DNA of 9,015 bases from Methanobacteriota archaeon (GTDB lineage Archaea; Thermoplasmatota; Thermoplasmata; RBG-16-68-12; EA-27): contig JACQPO010000165.1 of the NCBI GenBank assembly GCA_016207545.1, forward strand, positions 1-9,015, given 5' to 3'. The notes below the pieces were generated by a model. It ran no database searches. It had not been told where the DNA came from and was given only the letters and a program-made list of their open reading frames with translations. How positions within the stretch are numbered: the first letter of the stretch is position 1; each line of letters opens with the position of its first letter. The position numbers and the translations under genes are program-made. Shown here piece after piece: positions 1 through 6,876 of this stretch.

Positions 1-59
1 GTGCACTTGTTGCACTGGATGCACCCCTCCTGCGCGAGGATGCGGAGCGCCTCGTCCAT
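1..59 (-). CDS. Partial iron-sulfur protein, HdrC-like N-terminus (runs off left edge)
   Basis: Only the first 19 codons lie in the window. The ATG at 59-57 directly follows the TAG stop of mvhD (62-60) with no gap, so the two are almost certainly cotranscribed and translationally coupled. The visible protein begins MDEALRILAQEGCIQCNKCT, giving C13, C16 and C19 in the CxxCxxC spacing of a [4Fe-4S] ferredoxin-type motif; the fourth Cys would lie beyond the edge. The coding DNA around this motif matches the first cluster motif of hdrC in this window at 22 of 23 bases (1-23 against 3787-3809), which argues for a second HdrC-type subunit. Other possibilities are another 4Fe-4S electron-transfer protein or the N-terminus of a fused HdrC/HdrB (HdrD-like) protein. 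The iron-sulfur assignment is fairly safe; the subunit identity is inference. Confidence 0.7.
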   Translation of the reverse strand, partial: MDEALRILAQEGCIQCNKC

Positions 60-467
60 CTACGCCCCCCGGAGCGGGCTCGGCCCGAGCTTCCGCACCC
101 TCTCCGTGAACTCGTTGGCGGCGGCCGCGAACACGTTCCCCTCCGCGGCACTGGCGGCAGTCATCATCAGGCGGCCGTCGAGGCCCAGCGCCTGGACCAC
201 GCGGGACACCCGATCGAGCTCGGCCTTAGCCTGCAGGTTCCCGCTCTTGTAGTGACACGAACCCACGTGGCACCCGACGACGAGCACGCCGTCGAATCCC
301 CGCTCGAACGCGCGCAACACGTAGTACGGGTCCATCATCCCCGTGCACATGAGGCGGAGGATCTTCACGCCCGACGGGTACTCGAGTTTGGCGGCTCCGG
401 CCTGATCCGCGGCTACGTAGCCGCACCAGTTGCAGCAGAACGCGAGCACGTTCGGCTCGAAGGTCAC
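60..467 (-). CDS. mvhD: MvhD-type [2Fe-2S] electron-transfer subunit
   Basis: This 135-residue protein matches the delta subunit of F420-non-reducing (methyl-viologen-reducing) hydrogenase, usually about 140 residues. MvhD carries a [2Fe-2S] cluster and passes electrons between a donor enzyme and the flavin of HdrA. The family pattern is clear: C11, C12 and C15 in FCCNWCGYVAAD, C41 in LMCTGMMD, and C66 and C71 in GCHVGSCHYKSGN. The GTG start at 467-465 was chosen because its GTGA overlaps the hdrA TGA (466-464), the same coupling as at the hdrB/hdrA junction, and because homology begins there. The open frame extends further upstream but only as nonsense over the hdrA 3' end. The partner hydrogenase subunits MvhA and MvhG are not in the window. 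In many archaea and bacteria MvhD instead connects Hdr to formate dehydrogenase or another donor, so the symbol marks family and not proven hydrogenase association. Confidence 0.95.
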   Translation of the reverse strand: MTFEPNVLAFCCNWCGYVAADQAGAAKLEYPSGVKILRLMCTGMMDPYYVLRAFERGFDGVLVVGCHVGSCHYKSGNLQAKAELDRVSRVVQALGLDGRLMMTAASAAEGNVFAAAANEFTERVRKLGPSPLRGA

Positions 468-2464
468 GGAACCACCGCCAACGGGGCGATGGCGTCGATC
501 GTCGCCACGACCTGCGGCTTCGCGAACTGGCGGACGGACATCGCGCCCGTCGGACACACGACCGCGCACTTCCCACACCCTTCGCACGCGGTCTCGTCCA
601 CGACCGCGACGAGGCGCTCAGGATCCACGCAGACGGCGTCGAACTCGCACACCTCCGTGCACCGGTCGCACGCGCGGCACAGGGCCGGGTCGACCTCCGC
701 GACGAGCGGGTTGAGGGTCATCTCCCCGCCGCCCAGGAAGACCGCCGCGGACATCGCCGCCGCGCCGGCCTGGGCAATCGTGTCCGTGATGTCCTTCGGC
801 CCCTGGGCGCACCCCGCCACGAAAACGCCCTTGACGGCGGTCTCCGTCGGGTTGATCTTCGGATGGTACTCCTTCACGAATCCGTCCGGGGTCTTGTCGA
901 GGTGGAGGGCGGCCAACAGGTCGTCCACGGGGTCCGGCTCCAGCGCCGCGCTGAGCACGACGAGGTCCGCGGGGAGTTCGAGCCGCCGGCCGGTGAGCAT
1001 GTCGTCCACGTCGACGACGAGCCGGTCCCCCGCGGGGCGGACGGAGCCCGGAAGGCCGCGGACGTACTTCACGCCCAGACCCATCGAACTCGCGTAGTAC
1101 TCCTCGAACCCCTTCCCGTACGCCCGCAGGTCGTTGTACAGGATGTAGACCTCGGCGTCCGGGCGAGCCTTCTTGATCAGGCTCGCGTGTTTCACGGCGA
1201 CCATACAACACACGCGGGAACAGTACTCGTGCACGAGCGCGTCGCCCGGGGCCCCCCGGGACCCGACGCACTGGACCATGACGATTGCGTCCGCGGGTTT
1301 CCCGTCCGATGGTCGGGCGACCTCCCCGCGGGTGGGCCCCATGGAGTCGAGCATCCGGGCGAGCTGCATCTGCGTGACGACATTCCGGTAGCGCCGAAAC
1401 CCCAGATGGCGGAGGGGCGTCGGGTCGTACTCCCGGTACCCCGTCGCCACGATCACGGCGCCAACCTCCACGGTCACGACCTCCGGCTTCATCGCGAAGT
1501 CGATCGCCTTCGCGGGACACACCATCGCGCAGATCCGGCACGCCCGGTCCCGCTGGAAGTAGAAGCAGTGGTCCGCGTCGATCGTCCAGATCGCGGGCAA
1601 CGCCTGCGGGAACGGCAGGTAGATCGCCTTCCGCTTCCCGAGCCCGACGTCCCACTCCGACTCCACTTGGATCGGGCTTTTGGCGGTGCTCACGGGGCAC
1701 CGCTCCGTGCACCGGTTGCACGCGATGCACGCATCGGTCACGTACCGCGGCTTCTTCTCGACGACCAGGGTGAACCTCCCCGGCGACCGCTTCGCCTCCT
1801 TGACTTCTGCATATGTGAGGAGGTCGACCCTGGGGTGGTTGTACACTTCGTTCATCTTCGGGGAGAGAGTGCACATGGCGCAGTCGTCCGTCGGGAACGT
1901 CTTCACGAGTCGGGCCATGTTGCCGCCGATCGTCGGGCTTTTCTCGATGAGCGTGACCCGGTGGCCGAGCTCCGCGAGGAGGGTGGCGGCGTGGATGCCC
2001 GCAATACCTCCCCCGACGACCGCGACACCGGGGTGGATTGTGGCCGTCTTCACCTCGAGGGGTCGGAGCTGGCGGACCCGTTCGACCTGCCCCTTCACGA
2101 TGGCCTTCGCCTTCTCCGTCGCCTTCTCGGGCGCGTGCCCGTGGGCGTACGAACACTGCTCCCGGATGTTCGCGATCTCGAGGAGGTACGGGTTCATCCC
2201 CGCCTCCCCCGCTTTCCCGCGGAACAGGTCTTCATACATCTTCGGGGTGCAACACGCGACGACGACGCCGTCGAGTCCCTTCTCCCGGATTTCCTTCTGG
2301 AGCCGCTCTTGGCCCTCGTTCGAGCACATGAAGCGGAAATCCGTCGCGAGGACGACGTCCTCCTGTTTCGCGGCAAACTCCCGGAGCGCGTACACGTCGA
2401 CGACGTCGGAGATGTTCCCGCCGCAATGACAGATGAAGACGCCGACCTTCCGTCCTCCCGTCAC
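464..2464 (-). CDS. hdrA: CoB-CoM heterodisulfide reductase subunit A-like flavoprotein (HdrA)
   Basis: HdrA is the FAD-containing hub of cytosolic Hdr complexes and the site of flavin-based electron bifurcation. At 666 residues it has the usual full length. Visible in order are an N-terminal domain with ICHCGGNISD (C12, C14) and further cysteines C47, C71, C72 and C104; a Rossmann FAD site VVGGGIAG (149-156) ending at E174; DDCAMC (C195, C198), the position where some methanogens carry selenocysteine but here Cys; ferredoxin motif C246-C249-C252-C256-P; C300 with C309-C312-C316-P; a second flavin-contact stretch GVFVAGCAQGPKD (546-558); and two C-terminal [4Fe-4S] motifs, C596-C599-C602-C606 and C627-C630-C633-C637-P. 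The GTG start at 2464-2462 overlaps the hdrB stop as GTGA and has GGAGGT nine bases upstream. No truncation or frameshift is seen. The complex may use ferredoxin, hydrogen, formate or another donor; the window does not show which. Confidence 0.97.
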   Translation of the reverse strand: MTGGRKVGVFICHCGGNISDVVDVYALREFAAKQEDVVLATDFRFMCSNEGQERLQKEIREKGLDGVVVACCTPKMYEDLFRGKAGEAGMNPYLLEIANIREQCSYAHGHAPEKATEKAKAIVKGQVERVRQLRPLEVKTATIHPGVAVVGGGIAGIHAATLLAELGHRVTLIEKSPTIGGNMARLVKTFPTDDCAMCTLSPKMNEVYNHPRVDLLTYAEVKEAKRSPGRFTLVVEKKPRYVTDACIACNRCTERCPVSTAKSPIQVESEWDVGLGKRKAIYLPFPQALPAIWTIDADHCFYFQRDRACRICAMVCPAKAIDFAMKPEVVTVEVGAVIVATGYREYDPTPLRHLGFRRYRNVVTQMQLARMLDSMGPTRGEVARPSDGKPADAIVMVQCVGSRGAPGDALVHEYCSRVCCMVAVKHASLIKKARPDAEVYILYNDLRAYGKGFEEYYASSMGLGVKYVRGLPGSVRPAGDRLVVDVDDMLTGRRLELPADLVVLSAALEPDPVDDLLAALHLDKTPDGFVKEYHPKINPTETAVKGVFVAGCAQGPKDITDTIAQAGAAAMSAAVFLGGGEMTLNPLVAEVDPALCRACDRCTEVCEFDAVCVDPERLVAVVDETACEGCGKCAVVCPTGAMSVRQFAKPQVVATIDAIAPLAVVP

Positions 2465-3345
2465 GCCTTCACGACCTCCGTGTCCTCCAGGGCGCGGACG
2501 AAGGGCTTCACGGACACGAGGTGCCGCCGGAGCCCGAGGCGCGCGGGATCGAACCCAAAGGAGAGGCCGACGAGTTGGGACACATGGAGGACCGGCAGGT
2601 TGAGCGGCTCCCCGACCGCGCGGGAGGCCTTGTGCTGGTACGCGTCAAGGACGAGGTGGCACAGGGGGCATGGGGTCGCGAGGGCCTGGGCGCCCGCGCC
2701 CCTCGCCTCCTGCAACCCGAGGGCGGACATCTTCACCGCGACGTCTTGTCGGACCGTGAGGACGTGAAAGCCGCAACACGCGGTCCGGCGGGAGTATGTC
2801 ACGGGGGTCCCCCCGAGGACTTCCACGAGCCGCTCAATCGCCCTCGGGTCCTCCGCGTCCTCCGCCGCTCCCGGCGCCCGGAGGAGGTGGCATCCGTAGA
2901 AGGCCGCCACTGGGAGATTTCCGAGGGGGCGACGGACGTGGGCCGCAAGCCGCCGGGGGCCGACGTCCTCGAGAAGGACCTGGAGGAAGTGCTTCACGCG
3001 GACGCCGCCGCCGTACCGGCGACCGAGCCGCGCGAGGAGGCGGTTCACCCGCTCCCGCGTCTCCGGGTCTCGGAGCGCGACGTTCGCCCGGGACAGGTAC
3101 AGCTGGCAGGTGCCGCACACCGTGAGCACGTCGAGGCCCAGATCCTCCGCCATGGAGAGGGTGCGGGCGTTGAGGGCGAGGGCGGCCTCCGGGTTGTACT
3201 CCTGGAGGTTGCCGGCGCCGCAACAGCCCGCGTCCTCCAGCTCGACGAGCTCGATTCCGACTTCCTCCGCGACGAGGCGCGTGGCGATGTCGAGTTCGCG
3301 GCAGCTGTCGAGGGCGACGCATCCCGGGAAGTACGCGAGCCTCAT
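2461..3345 (-). CDS. hdrB: Heterodisulfide reductase subunit B-like protein (HdrB, CCG domains)
   Basis: HdrB is the catalytic disulfide-reducing subunit, which in methanogens cleaves CoM-S-S-CoB on two non-cubane [4Fe-4S] clusters. The 294-residue protein has both complete CCG-domain signatures: C9, C41-C42, C77-x2-C80 and C152, C190-C191, C226-x2-C229, with normal spacing. Both cluster-binding sites therefore look functional. The open frame runs upstream, but the true start is the ATG at 3345-3343: it opens the characteristic MRLAYFPGC sequence, overlaps the hdrC stop as ATGA, and has GGAGGAGG just upstream. It lies between hdrC and hdrA in an hdrCBA-mvhD operon. In an organism without coenzyme M and coenzyme B the substrate would be a different thiol/disulfide or another acceptor. 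The substrate is not readable from the sequence. Confidence 0.96.
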   Translation of the reverse strand: MRLAYFPGCVALDSCRELDIATRLVAEEVGIELVELEDAGCCGAGNLQEYNPEAALALNARTLSMAEDLGLDVLTVCGTCQLYLSRANVALRDPETRERVNRLLARLGRRYGGGVRVKHFLQVLLEDVGPRRLAAHVRRPLGNLPVAAFYGCHLLRAPGAAEDAEDPRAIERLVEVLGGTPVTYSRRTACCGFHVLTVRQDVAVKMSALGLQEARGAGAQALATPCPLCHLVLDAYQHKASRAVGEPLNLPVLHVSQLVGLSFGFDPARLGLRRHLVSVKPFVRALEDTEVVKA

Positions 3346-3917
3346 GCGCCCTCCTCCGCGGCGTCGAGGAGCGCTCGAATCTCGGGGACGGATTTCAGGG
3401 GCCGCCTGCGCAGGCGCGGGGCTTTCCCCCGCCATGCCATGCGGGCGGGCAGCCACCCCTCCCGGAGGAGGCCGGCGAGGCGGAGGGATTCCAGGGTGAC
3501 GCGGGCCTCGTGGATGCGACCCCCGTCCCGGATCGACTCCACGAAGGCGCGGGCGTGCCGAGGCCCGGGACCTTCCCGTTCCTCCCCGAGGGCGATGTGA
3601 CGGACGGCTTCGACGATGTCCCCGGGCCGCACGTGCTTCGGACATCGGGCGACGCACGCGAAGCACCGGGCGCACGCCCATAAGGCCTCGTCCGACAGCA
3701 CGTCCTCCCGCAGCCCCAGCTTGATCCGCGCGATGAGCCGGCGGATGTTGAACTCCGGCTCCAAGGCCTCCACGGGGCAGGAGCTCGTGCACGTGTTGCA
3801 CTGGATGCAGGTCGCGAGGGCCTCCCCGCCGGGGAGCCCCAGGACTTCCTTCCAAAACGTAGGACTGTCGGGCCGGACGGTCGACGAGGCCACGGTGCCC
3901 GCCTTCGGGCCCGCCAT
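3342..3917 (-). CDS. hdrC: Heterodisulfide reductase subunit C-like ferredoxin protein (HdrC)
   Basis: HdrC wires electrons from HdrA to HdrB through two [4Fe-4S] clusters. The 191-residue protein has both motifs intact: C37-x2-C40-x2-C43-x3-C47-P and C82-x2-C85-x2-C88-x3-C92-P. After them comes a helical, Arg-rich C-terminal half ending in the residues encoded over the hdrB start. Length is typical for the family. The ATG at 3917-3915 is preceded by GAGGCG eight bases upstream and by another GAGGT farther up, so this first gene of the operon appears to have a short leader. It is the promoter-proximal gene, facing larA across a 143-base divergent region with palindromes. Its stop overlaps the hdrB start as ATGA. 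No membrane segment is apparent, consistent with the soluble HdrABC type and not the membrane HdrDE type. Confidence 0.95.
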   Translation of the reverse strand: MAGPKAGTVASSTVRPDSPTFWKEVLGLPGGEALATCIQCNTCTSSCPVEALEPEFNIRRLIARIKLGLREDVLSDEALWACARCFACVARCPKHVRPGDIVEAVRHIALGEEREGPGPRHARAFVESIRDGGRIHEARVTLESLRLAGLLREGWLPARMAWRGKAPRLRRRPLKSVPEIRALLDAAEEGA

Positions 3918-3940
3918 GCCCGGTGCGCCTCTTCTACCTC

Positions 3941-3971
3941 ACACAAGTACGGAACGTACGTACGTGTGTAC
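3941..3971. promoter_or_regulatory. Nested palindromes in the hdrC/larA divergent promoter region
   Basis: Between the divergent hdrC and larA starts lies a perfect 12-base palindrome ACGTACGTACGT (3954-3965). Overlapping it is an inverted repeat GTACG-gaa-CGTAC (3947-3959), flanked by ACACA (3941-3945) and TGTGT (3965-3969). GTAC occurs four times in 25 bases. The element is 24 to 54 bases upstream of the hdrC ATG, where the core promoter or an operator would sit. No convincing TATA box for hdrC is visible, so this segment may overlap it. The repeats are seen directly; the role as an operator is inference. Confidence 0.4.
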
Positions 3972-4030
3972 CGCCCCATTCGCGGGACGACGGAGGTTGC
4001 TCGGGGTCCCATACGGTGGGGACGCGCCCG

Positions 4031-4037
4031 TTAAATA
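4031..4037 (+). promoter_or_regulatory. TATA box for a leaderless larA-like transcript
   Basis: TTAAATA stands out in GC-rich surroundings, centred about 27 bases upstream of the ATG at 4061. Archaeal transcription usually starts about 25-27 bases downstream of the TATA centre, which would place the 5' end at or next to the start codon. No Shine-Dalgarno sequence precedes the ATG, which agrees with a leaderless message. This supports 4061 as the start against the longer open frame from 3923. Confidence 0.6.
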
Positions 4038-4060
4038 CGGCGCTGCTCCTTCGCGCAACC

Positions 4061-5521
4061 ATGGTGGCGCCCCGCGCGATCACGGAACGAGCGCCCCGCC
4101 TCGCATACGGGGAGCGATGGATCGACGACGTCCTCCCTGCGAGGGTTCTCGCGGAGGGTCGGCTCCTCCCGTTGCGAATGCCCGAAGCCCTGCCCGAACT
4201 GCCGGACGTGGACCGTGCGCTTGGCACGGCCCTCGAGACGTCCTCGACGCCCGACCTCGTGCCCTCCCTCAAGACATGGCTCGCAACGCGCTACCGAGGG
4301 GGCGACGTCGCAATCCTCGTCGACGACTACACCCGCCCGTGCGCCCACCAGCGCCGCCTCCTGCCCGGGCTGCTCGATTGGCTCCTCGCCCACGGCGTAC
4401 GCCGGGAACGGATCGCGATCGTGATCGCGGGGGCCACGCACCGGGACCCGCGGCCGGCCGAGTACCCCTTCGTGCTCGGCGACCGCGTGTGGCCCGCGTG
4501 GCGGGACCGGGTGTTCATGCACCACGACTACGAGGACCTCGAGCGACTCGGGACGATGCCGGACGGCACGTCCGTGGAGCTGAACGGCCGGGTCGCCCGC
4601 TCCGAGGTCGTCGTGGGGCTCAGCGACCTCGACTACCACTACTTCGCGGGCGTGAGCGGCGGGCCGAAACAGATCGTCCCCGGGGTGGCGGGGCGGGCGT
4701 TGACGACGGCGGACCACCTGAAGATGTTCGGGGATCTCGGCTTCGCGCCGAACTGCGACATGGGCATCCTGGACGGGAATCCCGTGTACGAATACAAGCG
4801 GGCGGCCGTGCGGATCGTCCTCGACGCCCTGCGGGAGCGGGGCGCCTTCGTGTACGCCGTCATCTCCGTCCTGAACCCCCGCCACGAAATCGTCGCCCTC
4901 GAAGGCGGCGAGGTGCTCACGTTGCACCGGAAGCTTCGCTCGGTCCTTGACCGGGTGTACGTCGCGGAGATCCCGCGGCTCGCGGACGTGGCGATCGTGA
5001 GCGCCCTCCACCTCGGGATCAACGTGTACCAAGCGGGGAAGGCAATCAACACCGCGGCCCGGGCCGTGCGCCCCGGAGGCGCGGTCCTGTGTCTCGCGCC
5101 GTGTCCGGACGGCTTCGGGAACGAGGAATTCCGGAATCTGATGAAGCTCGCGGCGCCGATCCTCGACGAGGGACCCCGCGCGATCGCCCTCGGCGCGGAC
5201 CCGGGAACCGCGGGGGCGGCCGCGATCGACCGCGCCCTCCGCGCCGTGCAAGACGCGGTGATGAAGGACTTCAAGATCGGGAAGCAGAAGCCCGTGGACT
5301 TGCTCGTCCAGTACCGCCGGACGGGATGGGGAAACTTGTGGCTCCTGTGCGACGGCCTCACGGAGGACGAGCGGACGCTCCTCCCCTTCCGATACGTGGG
5401 CGAATCGAAGGACCCCGGGGCGCGGCTCCGAGCGTGGATCGAGGACCGGGAGCGGACGGGAAAGCCGAGCTACGTCGTAATCGACGACCCGACGTACTGG
5501 ATTCGTCCGAAAGGCGGCTGA
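4061..5521 (+). CDS. larA: LarA-family nickel-dependent 2-hydroxyacid racemase/epimerase
   Basis: LarA enzymes racemise or epimerise 2-hydroxyacids by hydride transfer on a nickel-pincer nucleotide (NPN) bound to a lysine. The 486-residue protein shows DYTRP (D89, R92), GATHRD (H127), DYHYFAGVSGGPK (H193, K203) and TTADHLKMF (H219). These correspond to D72, R75, H108, H174, K184 and H200 of Lactobacillus plantarum LarA, recalled from the literature, with identical spacing between the last four (66, 10 and 16 residues). The enzyme therefore looks catalytically competent. It is longer than the roughly 420-430 residues of LarA itself. The ATG at 4061 was chosen over an upstream open frame because of its TATA box and because homology starts after it. 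It is transcribed away from hdrC and ends 7 bases from the convergent oxidase gene. Family members act on lactate, malate, 2-hydroxyglutarate, phenyllactate and sugar acids, so the substrate is uncertain. The NPN-synthesis genes larB, larC and larE are not in the window. Confidence 0.9.
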   Translation: MVAPRAITERAPRLAYGERWIDDVLPARVLAEGRLLPLRMPEALPELPDVDRALGTALETSSTPDLVPSLKTWLATRYRGGDVAILVDDYTRPCAHQRRLLPGLLDWLLAHGVRRERIAIVIAGATHRDPRPAEYPFVLGDRVWPAWRDRVFMHHDYEDLERLGTMPDGTSVELNGRVARSEVVVGLSDLDYHYFAGVSGGPKQIVPGVAGRALTTADHLKMFGDLGFAPNCDMGILDGNPVYEYKRAAVRIVLDALRERGAFVYAVISVLNPRHEIVALEGGEVLTLHRKLRSVLDRVYVAEIPRLADVAIVSALHLGINVYQAGKAINTAARAVRPGGAVLCLAPCPDGFGNEEFRNLMKLAAPILDEGPRAIALGADPGTAGAAAIDRALRAVQDAVMKDFKIGKQKPVDLLVQYRRTGWGNLWLLCDGLTEDERTLLPFRYVGESKDPGARLRAWIEDRERTGKPSYVVIDDPTYWIRPKGG

Positions 5522-5528
5522 GCCGCGG

Positions 5529-6848
5529 TCACGAGGCCAGGCCCATGGGACCTGCGACCGACTCCCACGTCCACGGACTGCGGGATTTCGTGTTCTTCCC
5601 CAGGTGATCGAGGTCCCCCCGGGCGGCCAAGCGGTCGACGAGATACGCCCCGTACGCGGGCGCGCCCGTCGCGCCCGGGGAATTGTAGTTCAGGATGTGG
5701 TAGGAGCGGGGCCCGGCCACTTCGATCGCCTCCTTCACGAGCCCGCCCCGGCGGTCCACGACGTTCGCCCGGATCCCCGCGAAGCCGCGGGCAACGAGGT
5801 CTCCCTCCCGCAGGCGGGGGATGAACCGCTGGACCCGGCGCGACATCTCCCCCCTCGAGAGCGCGCTGACCATCTCCCGCGCGGACAACGTGAGGAACGT
5901 GCGGCTGAGGGCGAAGCGGAGCTTGTTTCCCGCCGGAGGCTCGAAAGCCCTCGCGGCCCAGCCGGGCGCGTGGCGGAAGAGCCCCTCGTACGCATACGGT
6001 CCGGGGACGGGGACTGCGTTCGGCCCGATCTCCCGCCGCCCGTCGACGCGGACTACCCAATGGGGGTCGAGGAACGGGAGGTCCGGATGGCGGGGGACCG
6101 TGTACACGTTTCGCCCGACGAGGCCGCCCGCCTCCGCGCCCACGATCCAGTAGTCCCCGCGGAAGTGCAGGTCCGCGTACTCCGTCGCGACCCCCGCCTC
6201 GTGGGCCAGGCGAACGGCCTCCCCGCCGGCGCAGTTCAGGAGGAACCGCGTCCGCACCCAGGGTCGGTACGCGCCCGCCATGAGGACTACCCCGTAGGGG
6301 TTCGCCTCCACGGCGTCGACGGGGAAGTGGGTGAGGAATCGGACCCCGAGGGCCTCCGCGTCCGCGCGGACCGCCTCCGTGAGGGCGCCGTAGTCGACGA
6401 CCGTGTCCGTCTTCGCGTGGAGGGCCGCCGCGCACGCGACGTTCGGCTCCAGCTTCGCGACGTCCCGCCCGTCGAGGAGCTCGACCTCTTTCGGGTCCAT
6501 CCCGTTCGCCGCCGCGAACTGGAGGTTCTCCTCGAGCGCCTTCACCTCCTCCTCTACCCTCGCGACCTTCAGGGTGCCGACTGCGGACCACGGCAGCTTG
6601 CGCTCCGCGGCGTATCGCTTCCACAGTCCGTACGACACCTGGGACGCGCGGGCGAACGTGCGGGCCCGCGTCGGGTGGAGGTAGAAGGGCCGGTGGACGA
6701 CCCCCGTGTTCCGCCGGCTCGCGTGCTCCCCGACCCGTGCTTCGCGCTCCAAGACCGCAATTCGGCCGTCGTAGCGGCTCGCGACCCAGTACGCGATGGA
6801 CGTCCCGAGGATGCCGCCGCCGACGATCGCGACGTCCCAGTCGTCCAT
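5529..6848 (-). CDS. FAD-dependent oxidoreductase, L-2-hydroxyglutarate oxidase (LhgO)-like
   Basis: This 439-residue protein belongs to the DAO-type FAD oxidoreductases and most resembles LhgO/L2HGDH, which oxidise L-2-hydroxyglutarate to 2-oxoglutarate. Evidence in order: the N-terminal Rossmann FAD site VAIVGGGILGTSIAY (6-20) with E35 at the end of the second strand; RRNTGVVHRPFY (45-56) in place of the LhgO signature HNSGVIHxGxYY; FRGDYWIV (229-236); DGRREIGPNAVPVPG (269-283), very like the LhgO segment; and a C-terminal FAD loop GFAGIRAN...NYNSPGATGAPAYG (355-400). The ATG at 6848 is the only good in-frame start near the homology boundary. It lies 52 bases downstream of the Ldh_2 gene on the same strand and is convergent with larA. 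The altered signature loop means the substrate may not be 2-hydroxyglutarate; glycerol-3-phosphate or another hydroxyacid is possible. The electron acceptor is unknown, and no ETF genes are seen here. Confidence 0.82.
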   Translation of the reverse strand: MDDWDVAIVGGGILGTSIAYWVASRYDGRIAVLEREARVGEHASRRNTGVVHRPFYLHPTRARTFARASQVSYGLWKRYAAERKLPWSAVGTLKVARVEEEVKALEENLQFAAANGMDPKEVELLDGRDVAKLEPNVACAAALHAKTDTVVDYGALTEAVRADAEALGVRFLTHFPVDAVEANPYGVVLMAGAYRPWVRTRFLLNCAGGEAVRLAHEAGVATEYADLHFRGDYWIVGAEAGGLVGRNVYTVPRHPDLPFLDPHWVVRVDGRREIGPNAVPVPGPYAYEGLFRHAPGWAARAFEPPAGNKLRFALSRTFLTLSAREMVSALSRGEMSRRVQRFIPRLREGDLVARGFAGIRANVVDRRGGLVKEAIEVAGPRSYHILNYNSPGATGAPAYGAYLVDRLAARGDLDHLGKNTKSRSPWTWESVAGPMGLAS

Positions 6849-6876
6849 GGCGGGCGTCCATTCCTTCCCATCGGAT

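Noticed and set aside
195..198. Selenocysteine or other recoding in HdrA at the conserved Cys-rich site (residues 195-198 of the protein; the coordinates here are residue numbers)
   Set aside because: Both positions are ordinary Cys codons (DCAMC), and there is no in-frame TGA inside hdrA.
863..2767. A 634-codon open frame on the plus strand opposite hdrA and the end of hdrB
   Set aside because: Low-complexity Arg/Asp/Val/His-rich translation with no recognisable motif. It is fully antisense to hdrA, whose motifs are unmistakable; long shadow frames are expected at this GC content.
3346..3855. Upstream extension of the HdrB frame
   Set aside because: It overlaps hdrC in another frame with Arg/Pro-rich sequence. 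The HdrB family begins at the MRLAYFPGC residues starting at 3345.
3923..4060. Possible N-terminal extension of the LarA-like protein by 46 residues
   Set aside because: The extension would run through the palindromic region and the TATA box, has no family similarity, and the ATG at 4061 fits a leaderless start.
4031..5251. A 406-codon open frame on the minus strand opposite larA
   Set aside because: Composition typical of an antisense shadow and no family motif, while the plus-strand frame has a full LarA active site.
5522..5528. CCGCGG palindrome between the convergent genes as a terminator
   Set aside because: Six bases with no loop and no flanking T run. It is far too small to be a terminator.
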